From positions 204,501 through 268,500 of the forward strand of contig JAQFVV010000030.1 in assembly GCA_028023455.1 (NCBI GenBank): a stretch of DNA of 64,000 nt, given 5' to 3'. The DNA comes from Epiperipatus broadwayi (taxonomy: Eukaryota; Onychophora; Udeonychophora; Euonychophora; Peripatidae). Below, piece by piece: positions 38,801 through 51,480 of the stretch. Each line of letters opens with the position of its first letter. Positions within the stretch are counted from its first letter, which is position 1. The position numbers were made by a program, and so were the translations under genes. The notes beneath the pieces were generated by a model. That model searched no databases. It saw nothing but the letters and a program-made list of their open reading frames with translations, and was not told the DNA's origin.

Positions 38801-39055
38801 TTGAAAAAATTAAAAGATTGAAATGGAGTTGGGCAAGACATATTGCTAGAAAGAGATGATAATAGATGGACAATTGAAATTTTAAACTGGATTCCAAGAG
38901 ATTGTAAAAGACCCAGAAAGAGACCACATGTGAGATGGAAGGATGAAATAAGAAAATGTGCAGGGGTGTTGTGGAGAAGAGAAGCTAAAGTTTGGAGAAG
39001 ATGGATTAAACTTGGAGAGACCTTCATCCTGCAGTGGATTTATAATGGTTGATAA

Positions 39056-39059
<4 letters not shown>
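35805..39059 (+). mobile_element. RTE-type LINE, longest copy (copy 6, about 3.25 kb)
   Basis: Runs from just after a (TA)n run to just before another one at 39058. The 5' leader (35805-36261) includes CCCAGGAGGCTGG and CCAAAGGCAGAGGG, also found at the 5' side of the decayed copy 3b, which supports the leader as part of the element. Next come the endonuclease and reverse transcriptase pseudogene and a short 3' end, GGTTGATAATGATA. A length near 3.2 kb is normal for RTE elements. The target duplication is hidden in the (TA)n. Confidence 0.9.
36262..39052 (+). pseudogene. RTE endonuclease / reverse transcriptase, broken
   Basis: The apurinic-type endonuclease has TYNCRSL, GLCEVRR, IIQIYA, GDFNARIG (about 36690) and SDHR (about 36961). 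The RT has GKAPG (about 37640), NYRPISLLSVLYKIFTKII, FVDYEKAIDSI (the usual F of the AFDS box reads I), GVRQGDSISPKLF and LDFADDVVVFA. The C-terminal region has TWTLNRKAIQRLQ. Breaks: TGA near 36460, a frameshift near 36595, a frameshift near 37335, a frameshift near 37600, loss of about 7 bp at 38403 relative to copy 2, an in-frame loss of 27 bp near 38658 that removes the TYGSE stretch, a TGA near 38752 and a frameshift near 38853. It was probably one long ORF that nicked DNA and copied its RNA by target-primed reverse transcription. Confidence 0.92.
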
Positions 39060-39091
<32 letters not shown>

Positions 39092-39135
39092 ATATTTATG
39101 AGATATATAATGATATATATATATATATCTCATAA
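39056..39135. repeat. (TA)n microsatellites after RTE copy 6
   Basis: Two TA runs (39056-39090 and about 39112-39128) separated by CAATATTTATGAGATATATAA; a short inverted GAGATATA/TATATCTC motif spans them. Confidence 0.95.
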
Positions 39136-39480
39136 CACATACAGACATGATAAAGTACTGTCTTGGCAGACAAATCTTATTGCTTCTTTAGCAATTTAAT
39201 ATAATTTATAATTAAGCTTTATATTTAAGCACATGGGCATTTTATAGCCTATGAAAAATGGTTATCATGATTTTGACATCATTTCTTGTTTCATTTAATT
39301 TTAAATACAGGCTTAAATATGGTTCCAAGTATGAGTTAGTGCTTTTTGACCAGCATAGCAGTGTTTCTTGGTAGAATAATCTGTGCTTACATACTTTCAA
39401 TAAATAAATATATGTTGAGTAATGTTTATGTGAGCCTCCATTTTAGAATAAGTGTTTTTTTTAAGCACTATCATTTACAC
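39136..39480. other. AT-rich stretch
   Basis: Nothing recognised. Confidence 0.5.
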
Positions 39481-41190
39481 ACTTAATGAACATGAAGCAT
39501 AGCTTATTGAATTGGGAACTTATTTGCTTCTTCACAGGAAGTATGGTCATCTCCATCATCACCTGATAATCCTATGGGTTGATCATCTTCCTGATTATAG
39601 TGGGATGCCATATGCCATAACCTACACATAAGATGACCAAATCTATTGGCTTCATTGGTGTTTTCACAGTTTGCTTCCCTAATAAGGCAGTTTAGTTTTG
39701 TGGTAATCCTTTCAGCATATAGTAATCTCTGAATGGTGTTACTATGTCTTCAGGCCTTATATTGATAACAAACTCTATGTTCTGATCATTGGATGCTCAC
39801 ATTAATTTACATTGCTTGGTTGTGTAACTTACTTGTTTCCACACTATTCATGAGCAGGAATAATATACACAAACCAATGTCATTTTGACATGTTTTGGGA
39901 TCACTATTGGTGGGATGATTTCTCATTCTGTCTTCAGGTACTTGATGAGTCGACAGTAAAAAACTCAGATTCAAGTGAAGTTTCATCAGTAAAAAAATAC
40001 TTAGTACATTTTTGGGATGTATAAATGAAACCAGGTAAGTCTTTTTGCAAGATAATAGCCTGTAGTTGTTTATCTAATTTGCAAATGACAAGTTCATCAG
40101 CTCCTTTCCAGGTAATCAAATCAATTTTCAATGGCTGAACAGGTTGAATTAAGTGAAGACAGAATAGGTTAACTAAAATTACTAGGTGTAACCTGACTAT
40201 GTGCACATCATAGTTTTTTAAACATCATTCATGACTTTCTGAATTTTCTGAGGTATCCTTTGAGCTACAATCAGGGTACATCATAATAAATTTTCCATTC
40301 ATGGGGAAATTCAACACAGCCAACATTACTATTGGATAGCTCTAAGATTGTGGCACCATTCTAAGTACACAGACAATATTGATTATGAGTATTGTACCAG
40401 TCATTTCAATGATAAGGTATACTAATTAATAATTCTTTCCCATCCTCCTGTGTAATATCTTTACCTTCCTCATTGTATAGTACTGTGGGTATTACTTCAA
40501 AGTTGTCCCCTTTGTGTTCTATTTCTCTGGAGTTTCTTGGATGTGTCAATATTTGGGCATCTGCATCAGATGTTTTCCCCTATTATCTATCCTTGTTTCT
40601 AAACTATTCATATTCCTGTTTATGGTTTCTATTTTTTCCTTAGTAGCCATATCAGCCTTTAATTGATTTACACTTTTATTTGTACTCTCAATTTTTACTA
40701 TTCATCTCAGTTTTTGAACTGCCCATGTTCCACCCATTATTGTTTCCATGGTTTCCAATTCTACTATTCATATGTTTTCAAACTGCCCATGTTTTTCCCT
40801 ATTCTTGATTACCATGGTTTCCAGTATACTATTCATATAACTTTTCAAACTAGTTTCAATACTCTACATTCTTGCTTGTATGGTTTCCAGTTTGCCATTG
40901 ATTAAGGCTCCCATGCTAATTATGATCACCTGATATAATTGTTCCATTGTCATCCATTATCCACTATATGAGTTATTCCAACTTGGGATCATTGATCCGT
41001 ATCATCTTGAAGCATTGCTTGAGTTAGTGGAAAGACCTGGTCTAGGGAGCATACCTGTGGAAGGCTACTAGCTCCAGCTCCAGACCCCCAGATGTTTGTT
41101 CATTCCCAAACTCTTTCTCAAAATTATTAGTAACACTTTCTCTCTTTTTATCACTAGCACTCATGTTTTATTAGATAGTTGTCTACTATT
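39481..41190 (-). mobile_element. Decayed gypsy-like LTR retrotransposon internal remnant
   Basis: On the minus strand an ATG at about 41163 opens a short frame (MSASDKKRESV). It is followed, with stops, by coiled-coil-like text (about 40940-40590) in which LETM, IETI and SLETRID repeat, like a Gag N-terminal region. Further on, 40206-39934 reads TWKGADELVICKLDKQLQ..ILQKDLPGFIYTS. This resembles the 'W...hE.Fe.LK..l..a.vL..PDf.kpF.l.TDAS' entry into the RNase H region of gypsy elements. The RT core was not seen and LTRs were not identified, so the remnant is deleted and old. The family assignment is an inference. Confidence 0.5.
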
Positions 41191-41221
41191 TCTAAGTATC
41201 ATTAACTATATATATATATAT

Positions 41222-41342
41222 AATGGTTTATAAATAATTACAAACAATCTTAAAATCCGCAGAAGTACTTTCGGTTACTTTCTAACCTGCCTCAACTGCC
41301 ATTAAATTCAAAAAGATTGTTTGTAATTATTTATAAACCATT
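41222..41342. repeat. Perfect 30-bp inverted repeat, 61-bp spacer
   Basis: 41222-41251 and 41313-41342 are exact reverse complements. The spacer holds CGCAGAAGTACTTTCGGTTAC. It lies just upstream of the Gag-like start on the minus strand, next to a short (TA)n. It may be a MITE or part of the leader of the decayed LTR element. Confidence 0.95.
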
Positions 41343-43225
41343 AAAAATATTATTTCAATTGTAATTACAATATTGTTTTTAATTAACGGATATTTTATTT
41401 ATTATATATATATATATATAATAAAAAATAATGGTAAATACAATTTTTTTTTTGTATTTACTGTTAATTTTATATATATATATATAATATTTTATAATGG
41501 ATATTGTATTTTACATTTAATATATATGATATATTATATTATATTAATTGAATATAAAGCTTTTTTCCTTTTGAATGTCAATACAAATATATGTCATAGG
41601 ACCTACTGCTATTCTGTTGCCATTTAGTATTTACTTAGCTCATCTCAGTTTTATGCTGTTAATGATATAGATGTTACTATTATTACTAAATTTTTTAATG
41701 CCTACTTTTTGATTAGTTCATGTTTTATATGCCTATCTCTTCTACTTTAGTTTCTTTTCATTGGGCAGTTGATTATTTATGGTCTCTGTTAATCATCTCC
41801 CACTCATCAGTTACTTATACTTAATGCTTCATAAATACATCACTCTTTATGGCCAGATATATCTATCTGCTGACATTCATTCTAAATTCATTAAGGTTAT
41901 AGATGCATAGAGTTTCAGAGTTACGCTAATTTAAAAATATAACATTTTTTTACATATCAGTCCATTTGCTGGACCTCTCTAGAATCTATGATGTAACATG
42001 TTGTGCCTAGGGTTTTGAGCCCCTAAGTTGACAGAATGAAGATGTAACCATCTGAGTTTTCCACCAGAAGAGGGTAAACACATCTAACTATGGTAAGAAA
42101 CAGGTTCTTCATGTAGGCTGTTGGAAATAACACAATGAAGTAACTAACCAATTATCATACCCATCTCCAAAGTGCTAGATCTTTATTTACTCATTAAATT
42201 TGGATACAATTTAGGCTTGTTCACTTATCTCTCACCCCTCTTTTGGATTCCATTATGCCTCAGTATCCAAGCTCAGGGAGAATATCACCTTTGGCTCTCT
42301 TCAGGAGTGAGTTTATTTAAAATGACAACTCAGTTTTAATGACCTAAGGTACATCCAACCCCATTATGATGTTAGGTTGTGTGATGATCTATATGTGTGT
42401 GCCTATGTATATACTTAAGCAATTAAATTAATGAGTGGATGTATATATGAGTTTGATAAACCAGAGACAAAGTTAATTTTTAAAAGAAAATGTATTAACA
42501 GTTTTTATAAATAACAGATAAAAAAATGAAAATATTGTTTACATAGTAAAAGGTATCTTTAGATGTCACTCACGTGCATCTCTATCATATTTAAAAATAA
42601 AATATTCGTTTAAACCAACCCATTCCCTATGGTAGATGTGCATATAGACACTCCCTATAAACAAATTAATAAATCTAGATAAAATACACAAATAAAAACG
42701 CAATAAACAAGAAAAAAGATTCTTTATCAAAGAAGAAGATGTGAAATTCAATAACTATTTAGAAAGTTTCAGTTCATGAGGTCATTAGATCTAATCTAAC
42801 CCAATGAAGAATTAAATAAAACAATTGTTAGTTGAACATAAACAAATAAACAAACACATCAATTCTGTCTTGTCTTAGTGATTGCAAATTAATATGGAAG
42901 AGTCAAAAAAAATTCTTACCTTCAACCATATTACATGATGAAGGTGATGATGACGAGCAATCATTGAGTTGCTATGGAGGGCATCAATCTAAATTTTATT
43001 TAAAAAGAAAATAAAAATAAACCCCTTTCAATTTGGTAAATCTTCACCCTCACATTTCTTTACCTCTCTCATAATGAACTCTTCCGATTGCAAAACACAT
43101 TAAAGATTTCAAATGTTGGAATAATAAGAACAGAATTCTATAAACAAATTTTAAAAAAAAAATACATATATATCATGATAACCTTGATCTTGTTCGAAAC
43201 TCCTGAATTAAGGTTTATAATTTAA
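41343..43225. other. AT-rich stretch with TA tracts
   Basis: TA tracts at 41404-41420 and 41473-41486. The block 41990-42380 is less AT-rich but shows no frame or motif that I can name. Confidence 0.5.
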
Positions 43226-43229
43226 AAGT

Positions 43230-43442
43230 CAAAGTCTTTATGGATACAATCCGGTATGATGACTTTTCTACCATTTTCCAAATTCTCCAGTAACACTTGG
43301 ACAAGATCTTTTCCATTTCTTTTGACATCCAGATTCGGCATTTTGAGAAATTACTTATGGAGATGAGCTACAACATCATAATCTCTGGCAGCTAAGCCAG
43401 TCCCCGGTCTTACGGCAGGCTTGTTTAGCAAGCACACATAAT
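43230..43442 (-). pseudogene. Short coding-like remnant, unknown
   Basis: On the minus strand an open frame with ordinary protein composition reads LLNKPAVRPGTGLAARDYD then VVAHLHK (about 43435-43345). After one TAA it continues in the same frame with MPNLDVKRNGKDLVQVLL and RKVIIPDC to a stop at about 43233. The GC content is higher than its surroundings. There is no obvious splice junction and no family recognised. A transposon ORF relic or a decayed exon are both possible. Confidence 0.4.
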
Positions 43443-44290
43443 TGGATTCTACTTTTCTTTTCTTTTAAAGTATTAAATTGTTATATTCTGTGCAAATAAA
43501 AATTGTAGTCAATATAGTATGTAAATCATTATCGTGAGAGTATAAAACATAATTCTATATGTGCTTGTTATTTGTATTATATATACCCACACAAAGAGAA
43601 CATGATTAGGCACAGTGAGCTTTTTTTTAGAAGTTAAATGGTAAATGTTTTTTTTTTTTTTTTATGAATGAATTTGTTTTTGTAATAAAATATAGCAGAT
43701 GTGAATAAAAGTAATTTTAATATCAGAGCATTAATTTCCTCTTTATAAAAATTATGACTGTTTTCTTGTCTCTAGCAATTTAATATTTATATATAAAAAC
43801 CATTAACAATATAATTTCTACTTTTACTTTTTATCACAATAACCTTCACATTTTTAATTTGTTTTTGAAGAGATGAAAATGTTTTAACGATATTAACTTG
43901 ATGTACCTGTGTGCTGTAAAGACCCGTACTAAATTACATCTTGATTACATAAAAAAAAAGTAATAATAAATGGAATTTTATGACGTTCAATTTAGTAATA
44001 ACTTTTATGATAATTTTATGAGATTATATTTGTTCATATAAAAAAATAATTGTGGTAATTGTTGTTTGATATATTTTGTCTTGAATTTATCAGTAGAAGT
44101 ATCGCTTAATTTAAAAGTTATAAAGTTAGTAACATAAATATTAATAAGTACATTAATTAGGAAATTTTACTACTTACTGTTGTTCCAAATTTTGTGTTAA
44201 TAATCACTATAAAAAATATAAATATTGTAATACATTAAAGAAATAAAGATTCAACTCTTTTAAAATGTCCAAAAATGAAGATTTCTTTGC
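43443..44290. other. AT-rich stretch
   Basis: Nothing recognised. Confidence 0.55.
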
Positions 44291-44292
44291 AA

Positions 44293-44814
<522 letters not shown>

Positions 44815-44934
44815 TTTAAAGTGTACGCATATAAGCATATATATACATATATATTTAGATATTATTTCTACATATAAATAATACTTGCAAATACTAGCAA
44901 AATTCATATATTTGCAGTTTAAATGTAATTATAG

Positions 44935-45440
44935 GGGATTTGAAGACCTTCAACCTCCCTTTAGTTATCTACTCTCATACAATTGACACACATGACCATA
45001 CATGTAAAGCGGCACTCATCAATTGAATCAGTCTGTATCCCAAAGATTAAGGTTCTGTACATAAAAGGTCAGACTGACTTAATGTCAACATGGGCATTGT
45101 AATAATATTGCCATCAACATTAGATATGGGCATTCCATCATTAGATTTTCAATGGTATGGATCCTAAAGAGTTTAAGCGTGAAGTAGAATGAAGCCTGTT
45201 TGTTATAGTTTGAAGATTTGCTATCTTAATATGAACTGAGCACTGATTATATATATATATATGAGTGTGAGATGATGATCTGGGACAATCGATAAGTGCT
45301 AGTTCAGAATGAAATATGTATATTGATGATCATTTATCTTTTACACATGTGTGTAGTCATGTTAATTAATTGTGTAAGATAAAGCTAGCTAAAAGGAGCT
45401 TAATAGTCTGTGTTCAAATCCACCATATATATATATATGG
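44935..45440. repeat. FB1 foldback copy
   Basis: The left part 44937-45030 is inverted relative to the right end 45290-45425 (TTGAAGACC..CTCCCTTTAG against CTAAAAGGAGCTTAATAGTCTGTGTTCAA). The centre has the FB1 blocks and a short (TA)n at 45249-45263, the equivalent of the RTE insertion point in the copy at 2497. Confidence 0.75.
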
Positions 45441-45589
45441 GTGTGTATGTGGATGTGTTTATCTACCTACAAATATTGCAATGTTCATTCATTTAACATT
45501 ATCTAATCCAATAAACATGTGATTTTGCAATAGTGGACATATTGATTAATTTTATAATATTGCTGTTGTATTTTAAACATTTTACATAA

Positions 45590-46010
45590 TCTTTTTAAAT
45601 CAAGCTTTTTTAATACTTTCATTTTGCCTTGATGGTATATCCAAGATTTACTCCCATACAAGAAATTATGAAAAATAACTGCTCTACTTGAGATAGTTAT
45701 TTTGATTTGTTAAAAGCATTAACAGTTAATTGAAGTCTGTGATGTGCTTTCACATCTATGTTCATCTTTCTACTTATAAATTTACATTTTCAAGTTAAAA
45801 CCTGAGAATTTTTTTTTTTCATCGCTGGTTAATAAAGGACTTGAGATTTTGAACAATAAGTAAAAAAATAAAAATTTTCATATGTTGCATTCAAAACTTT
45901 AATTACATTCTGTAAATCATCTTTTGAAAGTCCAAAAATGGCACAATCATCAACATACTGTAAATTCAGAATTCAATAAATCTTTGCTTTCGCTTTTAAT
46001 AGATTCTAAT
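45590..46010 (-). mobile_element. Decayed LINE reverse transcriptase with YVDD box
   Basis: The minus strand reads LQYVDDCAIFGLSKDDLQ (YVDD codons at 45957-45946), then KVLNATY, SKSQVLY (about 45860) and degraded text to about 45600. This order matches the YADD catalytic block and the following 'a..lgl.in..KT.vLy' block of a LINE family distinct from the RTE (which has FADD). Many stops. The N-terminal RT blocks upstream are not readable. Confidence 0.65.
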
Positions 46011-49003
46011 TAAAAATTTCATCATGAATCTTCTATTGGATCTATATATGTTTGGTTAATCTGCGTATAAATAATTATAAAGCAATTCTAATAAAAATTG
46101 AAAACAATGTTAGAGTAAGCACATAATCTTAATTAACACAAATTTTCATTCAAGGTGTGTCAGAAAAATCGAATTCATTTGAAATTAACACATTACTACA
46201 ATATTTTAAAGCTTTTCCAGGTAAATATATGCATGCAGATATATAGATAGATATATAGATAGATGAATGGATGGATTGATAGATATTTTAGTAAATACTA
46301 TTAGCAAAATCTCCTATTAGCAGTCAGCAAAAACTAACTTCAGTGATCTGCATTTAGCAATTAGTAAATATAAAACAATCACATCAGCAGTCTGCCATTA
46401 GAAAATATAAAAATTATAATAATAACAATCAAAAACATGGAACTTTCATATGCAATTGGTATCTCCTGACAGATTTTAACTAAAAGTTTTAACCACGGTT
46501 AATCTCTTATCTTTCTTTAGATCTTAATTAAAAGGTTTTTAACCAAGGTTGCTTTTATCTTATGTTTTTACTTCTCTTTTTAATCCCATTTTAATAAATG
46601 AGAAAATGAATTTCAGCTTTTAAAATAGATTAAAACCAAAATGCAAAATAAATTGATTATCCTAATTAACAGCCTTTTCAAATGAAAATTATATAATTTG
46701 CAAAATATGACTGAATATGTGAGTTATAGCATGTACTCTTAATTAAAAAAAAAAAAACAAACTATAAAATTTTTAAATACAATTTGCTTTTAAAATCATT
46801 ATAAATCATACATTTTGTTTTTTTATTTTCTGATGGTTGCTTTTAAAGAGGATAAAGCATTCCCTTAAGTATAAAGAAATAACCAGAAACTTTTTAGTAA
46901 CACTAAATTGAAAATTTATTATAATAAGCTTTACTCAATTGCTTGTTTTTGTTTGTTTGTAGATGATAATAAGTAATAAGTTGTTCATAAAATAGTAATT
47001 ATAAAACTTGGATATCTTATTTGTGAAATAAATAATCAGTAAGTCAACTATATATATCGAACCGGATACATTATCCAATTCAAAAGTTCTATCACGTAAA
47101 TAAAAACCAAGTTTTATATGTGCAATAACACACATACTTTTAATATTGAAATCTTATATTTTTCATTCTTAATTGATTTTAGTATAAAATATTTTTTATG
47201 ACACTTGCTTTTTTTTAAATAATTAAAAGCAAGCAAATTTTAATTAATCTTTTTATAAAAGTATTTTATTAAAAAAAAAAAAAGTTGATTTATTTTTAAA
47301 GTTGAGATTTAGTTTGGCATGTTTTTTTTTTTTAAATAATTTTGTAAGATAAAGCCCTGTCAGATGTTGTTTTTCTAATTGAGATTGAGTGGGAGATATA
47401 GATTTACCCTGGTTGAAACTGCAACAAAAGACTGTGTGGGAGATAACTGGACATAAATAGCTCTTGGTTTTTTTATTTATTTATTCATTTAGATTCAGAG
47501 AAAATATTCTAGTTACTCAGCTTATTTATTCTGATTGCTCAGATTATTCAACTTTTTTGTTATTGAGGATTCATCCAGATTTATATGTTAATGAACTGCT
47601 GCACTGTTGAAGTGATTCTGATTTTATTTGATATTTGTTCAACAGGAATCACCAAGTTGTATTTCTGTTGACTGACAATAATTCTACTATTTGCCATGAT
47701 AATAGCAGCCATTCAGATGACATGCCTATAATCTAAGCCATGGTGAATTTCCACAACATGATGTGCTAAAATTTCAAAAGATAAACCTCTGAAGCTCCAA
47801 AATGGTGACCTCAGTCATGACCTAAGTGCCAAGTCCAGATCTGATCCCAATAGTGCTTCCATTCTTTTGGACATGTAGTAAATCAAAGCCACCGTATAGG
47901 ACTCTTTATAAACTGAACTTTGTGTGAACAGCATATATTAATATTACCTTGAGATAACTTACCTTCCATATTAAAATTAGGGCTAAATCTCTAATTAAGA
48001 CTCTAGAAAATCTCAGCTTAATCTTAATAGAAACTATATTTATGATGTGTGACCTATTAATTTAAATATTAATGTATTTTTTTATATTAGAATTTTAGCG
48101 GCAAAATTTTCCACTTAAAATGTTACTTATTTGAGAGTGTATGACAAGTGATTCTTTATATGCTTAATGTTATCTTTGCTCTATGATTAACCCTTGATAA
48201 GTGCTCAGGTTGATTTTAGTAGTTTTCTTTTACTCACCTGTCCTTTTGTTTGTTTTATTTGTCATTAAACTTAATCAAACTTGGTTTCCGTTTTCTGCAG
48301 ACCACTGATCTTTTGGCTGGCGGTTTATCAAATATATGATTCAGTTTTTTGATAGAGATTTATTTTCTATAGTTCATATAACATAGTCCATAATCTTCTT
48401 TTCTTGTGTGAGATTAACCTTGGCTCTTTAAATGTACTTGTTCATGAGCATTTTGCAAAATTAGGACATTCTTAGTTCCAACATTTCTTATCCAGACTAA
48501 GAAAATCTCATCTGCGCTGTCCCATTTATTCTCCATAAGCCTCCATCTTTCTAAATCTCTATACATAAAAATGAAATTGGTTTATGTGAACTGCTAGCAG
48601 GAAGATATAAGCGCTTATTATGTTATGGATGAGAAATGAACTTGTCTGCCTGGGTATTTAATGTATTAATGCTCACATACACTCAATGTAAAGATTTTCT
48701 AAGAAAATGTAGACCCAGTTTTCATGTTTATTTTGTTATATGTTTAATAAATTTAAAAAGTTCTCACAATAATTTTGGCTAGCATTTGTCTCAGTGTTTT
48801 CTCAATTGTCTGAATAATGTCCACAAGCTCTTGCTCTTCCTGGGTTTAGTCTGGCACAATCAGGTTCATATATCCTATCCACCCTTAAAATAAATGTCTA
48901 GTTCCAAATTTACAGACTAGTGGTGCTCTTGTGGTCAATATATGTGAAACCAAAATCTTTTGTCCGATACAATATATATATATATGATAAACAAAAATGC
49001 AAG

Positions 49004-49041
<38 letters not shown>

Positions 49042-49097
49042 TGGTAGGCCTTTTTTTACACAGTGAATGATAGAGATTTTGAATTCTTTCTCTTTCA
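46011..49097. other. AT-rich stretch with TA tracts
   Basis: TA tracts near 48972-48984 and 49005-49038. The less AT-rich block 47380-47950 shows no long frame and no recognised repeat. Confidence 0.5.
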
Positions 49098-49575
49098 GCA
49101 CTCATAAAAATAAAGCTTGTTTAGAGCTATTGGTAAGCTTCATATAGTGATTATTTAAATGCAAGCTTAAAAGCAAGTTACAAAATTTATGACTTGTTTT
49201 AGTAATTATTATAAGTGTACCTTTGAAGGTTTTTGTGATGCTATATTGCAGAAGCTTTTACTACATGGTGAAACTAAGCTGAATTCAGACCCATATAGCA
49301 ATCCAGTTTGAAAAGCTGGATTTGAAGACATTTACGTGTCTGAAAAAAAAACTACAGACTTTCAGATTGACAGAAGCATATTTTATAAGTGCTGACTTTT
49401 GAGGTAGTATTTTAGATCTAGTTTCTAGAGTCCCAGCCCTCCACTGCAGTGAACCATAAGCTCAAAACCAATTGGTCTGGAGGTAGGAACTTAACAATAG
49501 AGATTTTGACCTTTTTTTTGACACTTATAAAAATAAAGCTTGTTTATAGCTATTGGTAAGCTCCATCTAGTGATT
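49098..49575. repeat. FB2 half copy flanked by direct repeats
   Basis: ACACT(C/T)ATAAAAATAAAGC with TATTGGTAAGCT begins at about 49098 and again at about 49520, so about 55 bp is repeated directly. Between them GGATTTGAAGACATTTACGT and GTCTGAAA match one FB2 arm only. Confidence 0.6.
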
Positions 49576-49789
49576 TTATATGTATATATTAGTAATTGTA
49601 TGATGATTTATACTTATATATATATATATATATATAGTATTACTAGTCAAGCACTACATATAATAATTTCGGTAATACATTGTCTAATTTCCCATACCAT
49701 TCTATGGTACTGTTGCTAGTGAAAAACAAACAGATATAACGTTACCGGTCTGTTTTTTAAATTTTGTTGATTCTGTTTTTTAATTTTTG

Positions 49790-50100
49790 GATTTGCTTGA
49801 TATTTTTATTTTTTTTTTGTTTTTTGTTGTTGTTGTTGGTTTTTTTTGGAACAACCGGTTTGATGTATATTTCTTAAAAATTAATAAATGGGGGGGGGGT
49901 TGACTTTATTTAAAAGATTCTGTCTTTTTTTTTAAAAAAAAAAAACAAAAAACAAAAAAAAAAACATTTCTTTTTGTCCAGTGTTTTTTTTTTTTTTTTT
50001 TTTTTGAGGGGGGGGGGTTAAGAAACTTTTTTACTTTTTTTTTTTTTGGTTCCAAGTCTTTTTGATTGTTTTTGAAGAAACTTTTTCTTTTTTTTGTTTC
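49790..50100. repeat. Low-complexity T/G/A homopolymer cluster
   Basis: Alternating long runs: TTGTTGTTG, G10 (49890-49899), T then A11 (49938), T20-plus (49986 on) and G9 (50008-50017). There is no coding or RNA signal. It could partly be assembly or sequencing noise. Confidence 0.85.
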
Positions 50101-50149
50101 TCAAGAAATATAGCTTTCTCAACAGATCTCTCTAAAACCTGTCATTCTA

Positions 50150-50890
50150 TTTCTTATACCATTTTGACACCTTTCCAACTCAGATGTAATACGCTTCCCT
50201 GTAAGCTGATCCCAGCTTCAAGACTAAATTAGCCATCCCACTTGCAAAAAACCAATTCACAGGCAGCCCTCAAAGCCTGTCCCATGAGTGAATGGAACAC
50301 CACCTTCAACGCCCATTGATGCGATTGACATTCCATTTCAGATGCTTGACAATGCCTTAATTTCATTAAACCACCACCATGACAGTTTTGTTTCTGGGTG
50401 GGTAAAATATTTTTTTTTGGTTTGGGTTGAAGGAAGGCCACCACATATGCTTCTGTAGCAGGTAAATCTCAAAACTACAATAAAGCAAATTGTCATTTGC
50501 CATTGAACTGTTTTGATCTCGGAAAAGTCTCAGAAAGTGTGCAACTTGATCGTGAACTTTGCCAAATCGTGATTTACACTCCTCATTTATATAAATAAGC
50601 ATTTATTTTTATAGCGTTTCCTCATTTAGTGAATTCTGACCCCTGACAACCAAGGTAGGGGTGTTGAAAAATTTGTTACAATTTTTACGAACTCACATCA
50701 ATTACAATGCATTGAAGCCAAAAAAAATCCCTTCTAATAGACTTTTTGTCATTACAACTACAGAAACCTTCATATCATACACTGTCCAAAAGTCAAGAGT
50801 AATGTCTATAGAGAGTGTTGCATACTCATTGCTAAGAACATTCAGCATGCTAGAGATGTTGGGGTAATGGCTGCACTTCAACATCTTAAG
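50150..50890 (-). other. GC-richer block with overlapping short frames, unknown
   Basis: The base composition is less AT-rich than the surroundings, and the minus strand has three consecutive frames (50702-50884, 50366-50602 and 50229-50444) with ordinary protein composition, for example VVFHSLMGQALRAACEL. They overlap in different frames, as in a frameshifted pseudogene or transposon relic. No family is recognised. Confidence 0.35.
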
Positions 50891-50899
50891 TGTTTGAAC

Positions 50900-51290
50900 A
50901 ATTTATAGGCCATAAGATCTATGAGTGGCCTTGTAAACAGCATATTTATGTGCTTTAGTGTAGAAACAGCACCATAGAGCGGTGTGGATAATTAGACAAT
51001 CTATTACCATAATTTCATCTAAAATTATTAAAATAAAAATCCTCATAAGTAATGCAAAAGTTTTAAAATCAATTAATGAATAATAAAATCACTGCAGATT
51101 TTATCAAGAAATGATTAAAGTAAAAATCTCATTATGAAAGAATTAATTATAATAGTTTAAGAAAGAAAAATATAATTCAGAAATTTAAAGAGTTTTTTAT
51201 AAGCTCAGATTATTAGTATAAGTTTTCCTAGTTCCAAATAATAATAATAAAAAAATAAACAATTAGAGGGGGGAGAAATTTAACTACATA
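50900..51290. other. AT-rich stretch
   Basis: Nothing recognised. Confidence 0.5.
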
Positions 51291-51293
51291 AAA

Positions 51294-51480
51294 AAAGACA
51301 TATTTTGCAGGTTTATCTGAGTTAAAAATTTTAAATATTAAAATACTGACATTTTGACTTCATCACACAAGTCATCTTCTGGGTGATAAATGATAGATGA
51401 CCTGTGTGATCAAGTTAAATCGTCGGTATTTTAATATTTAAATTTTTTAACATGGATGAACCCGCAAAAATATGTCTTTA
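51294..51480. repeat. Hairpin repeat, foldback family 3, copy 2
   Basis: The arms about 51294-51375 and 51394-51480 are imperfect inverted copies (AAAGACATATTTTGCAGG against CCCGCAAAAATATGTCTTT). They include CACACAAGTCATCTTCTGGG against a GATGACCTGTGTG partner near the turn. Confidence 0.8.
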
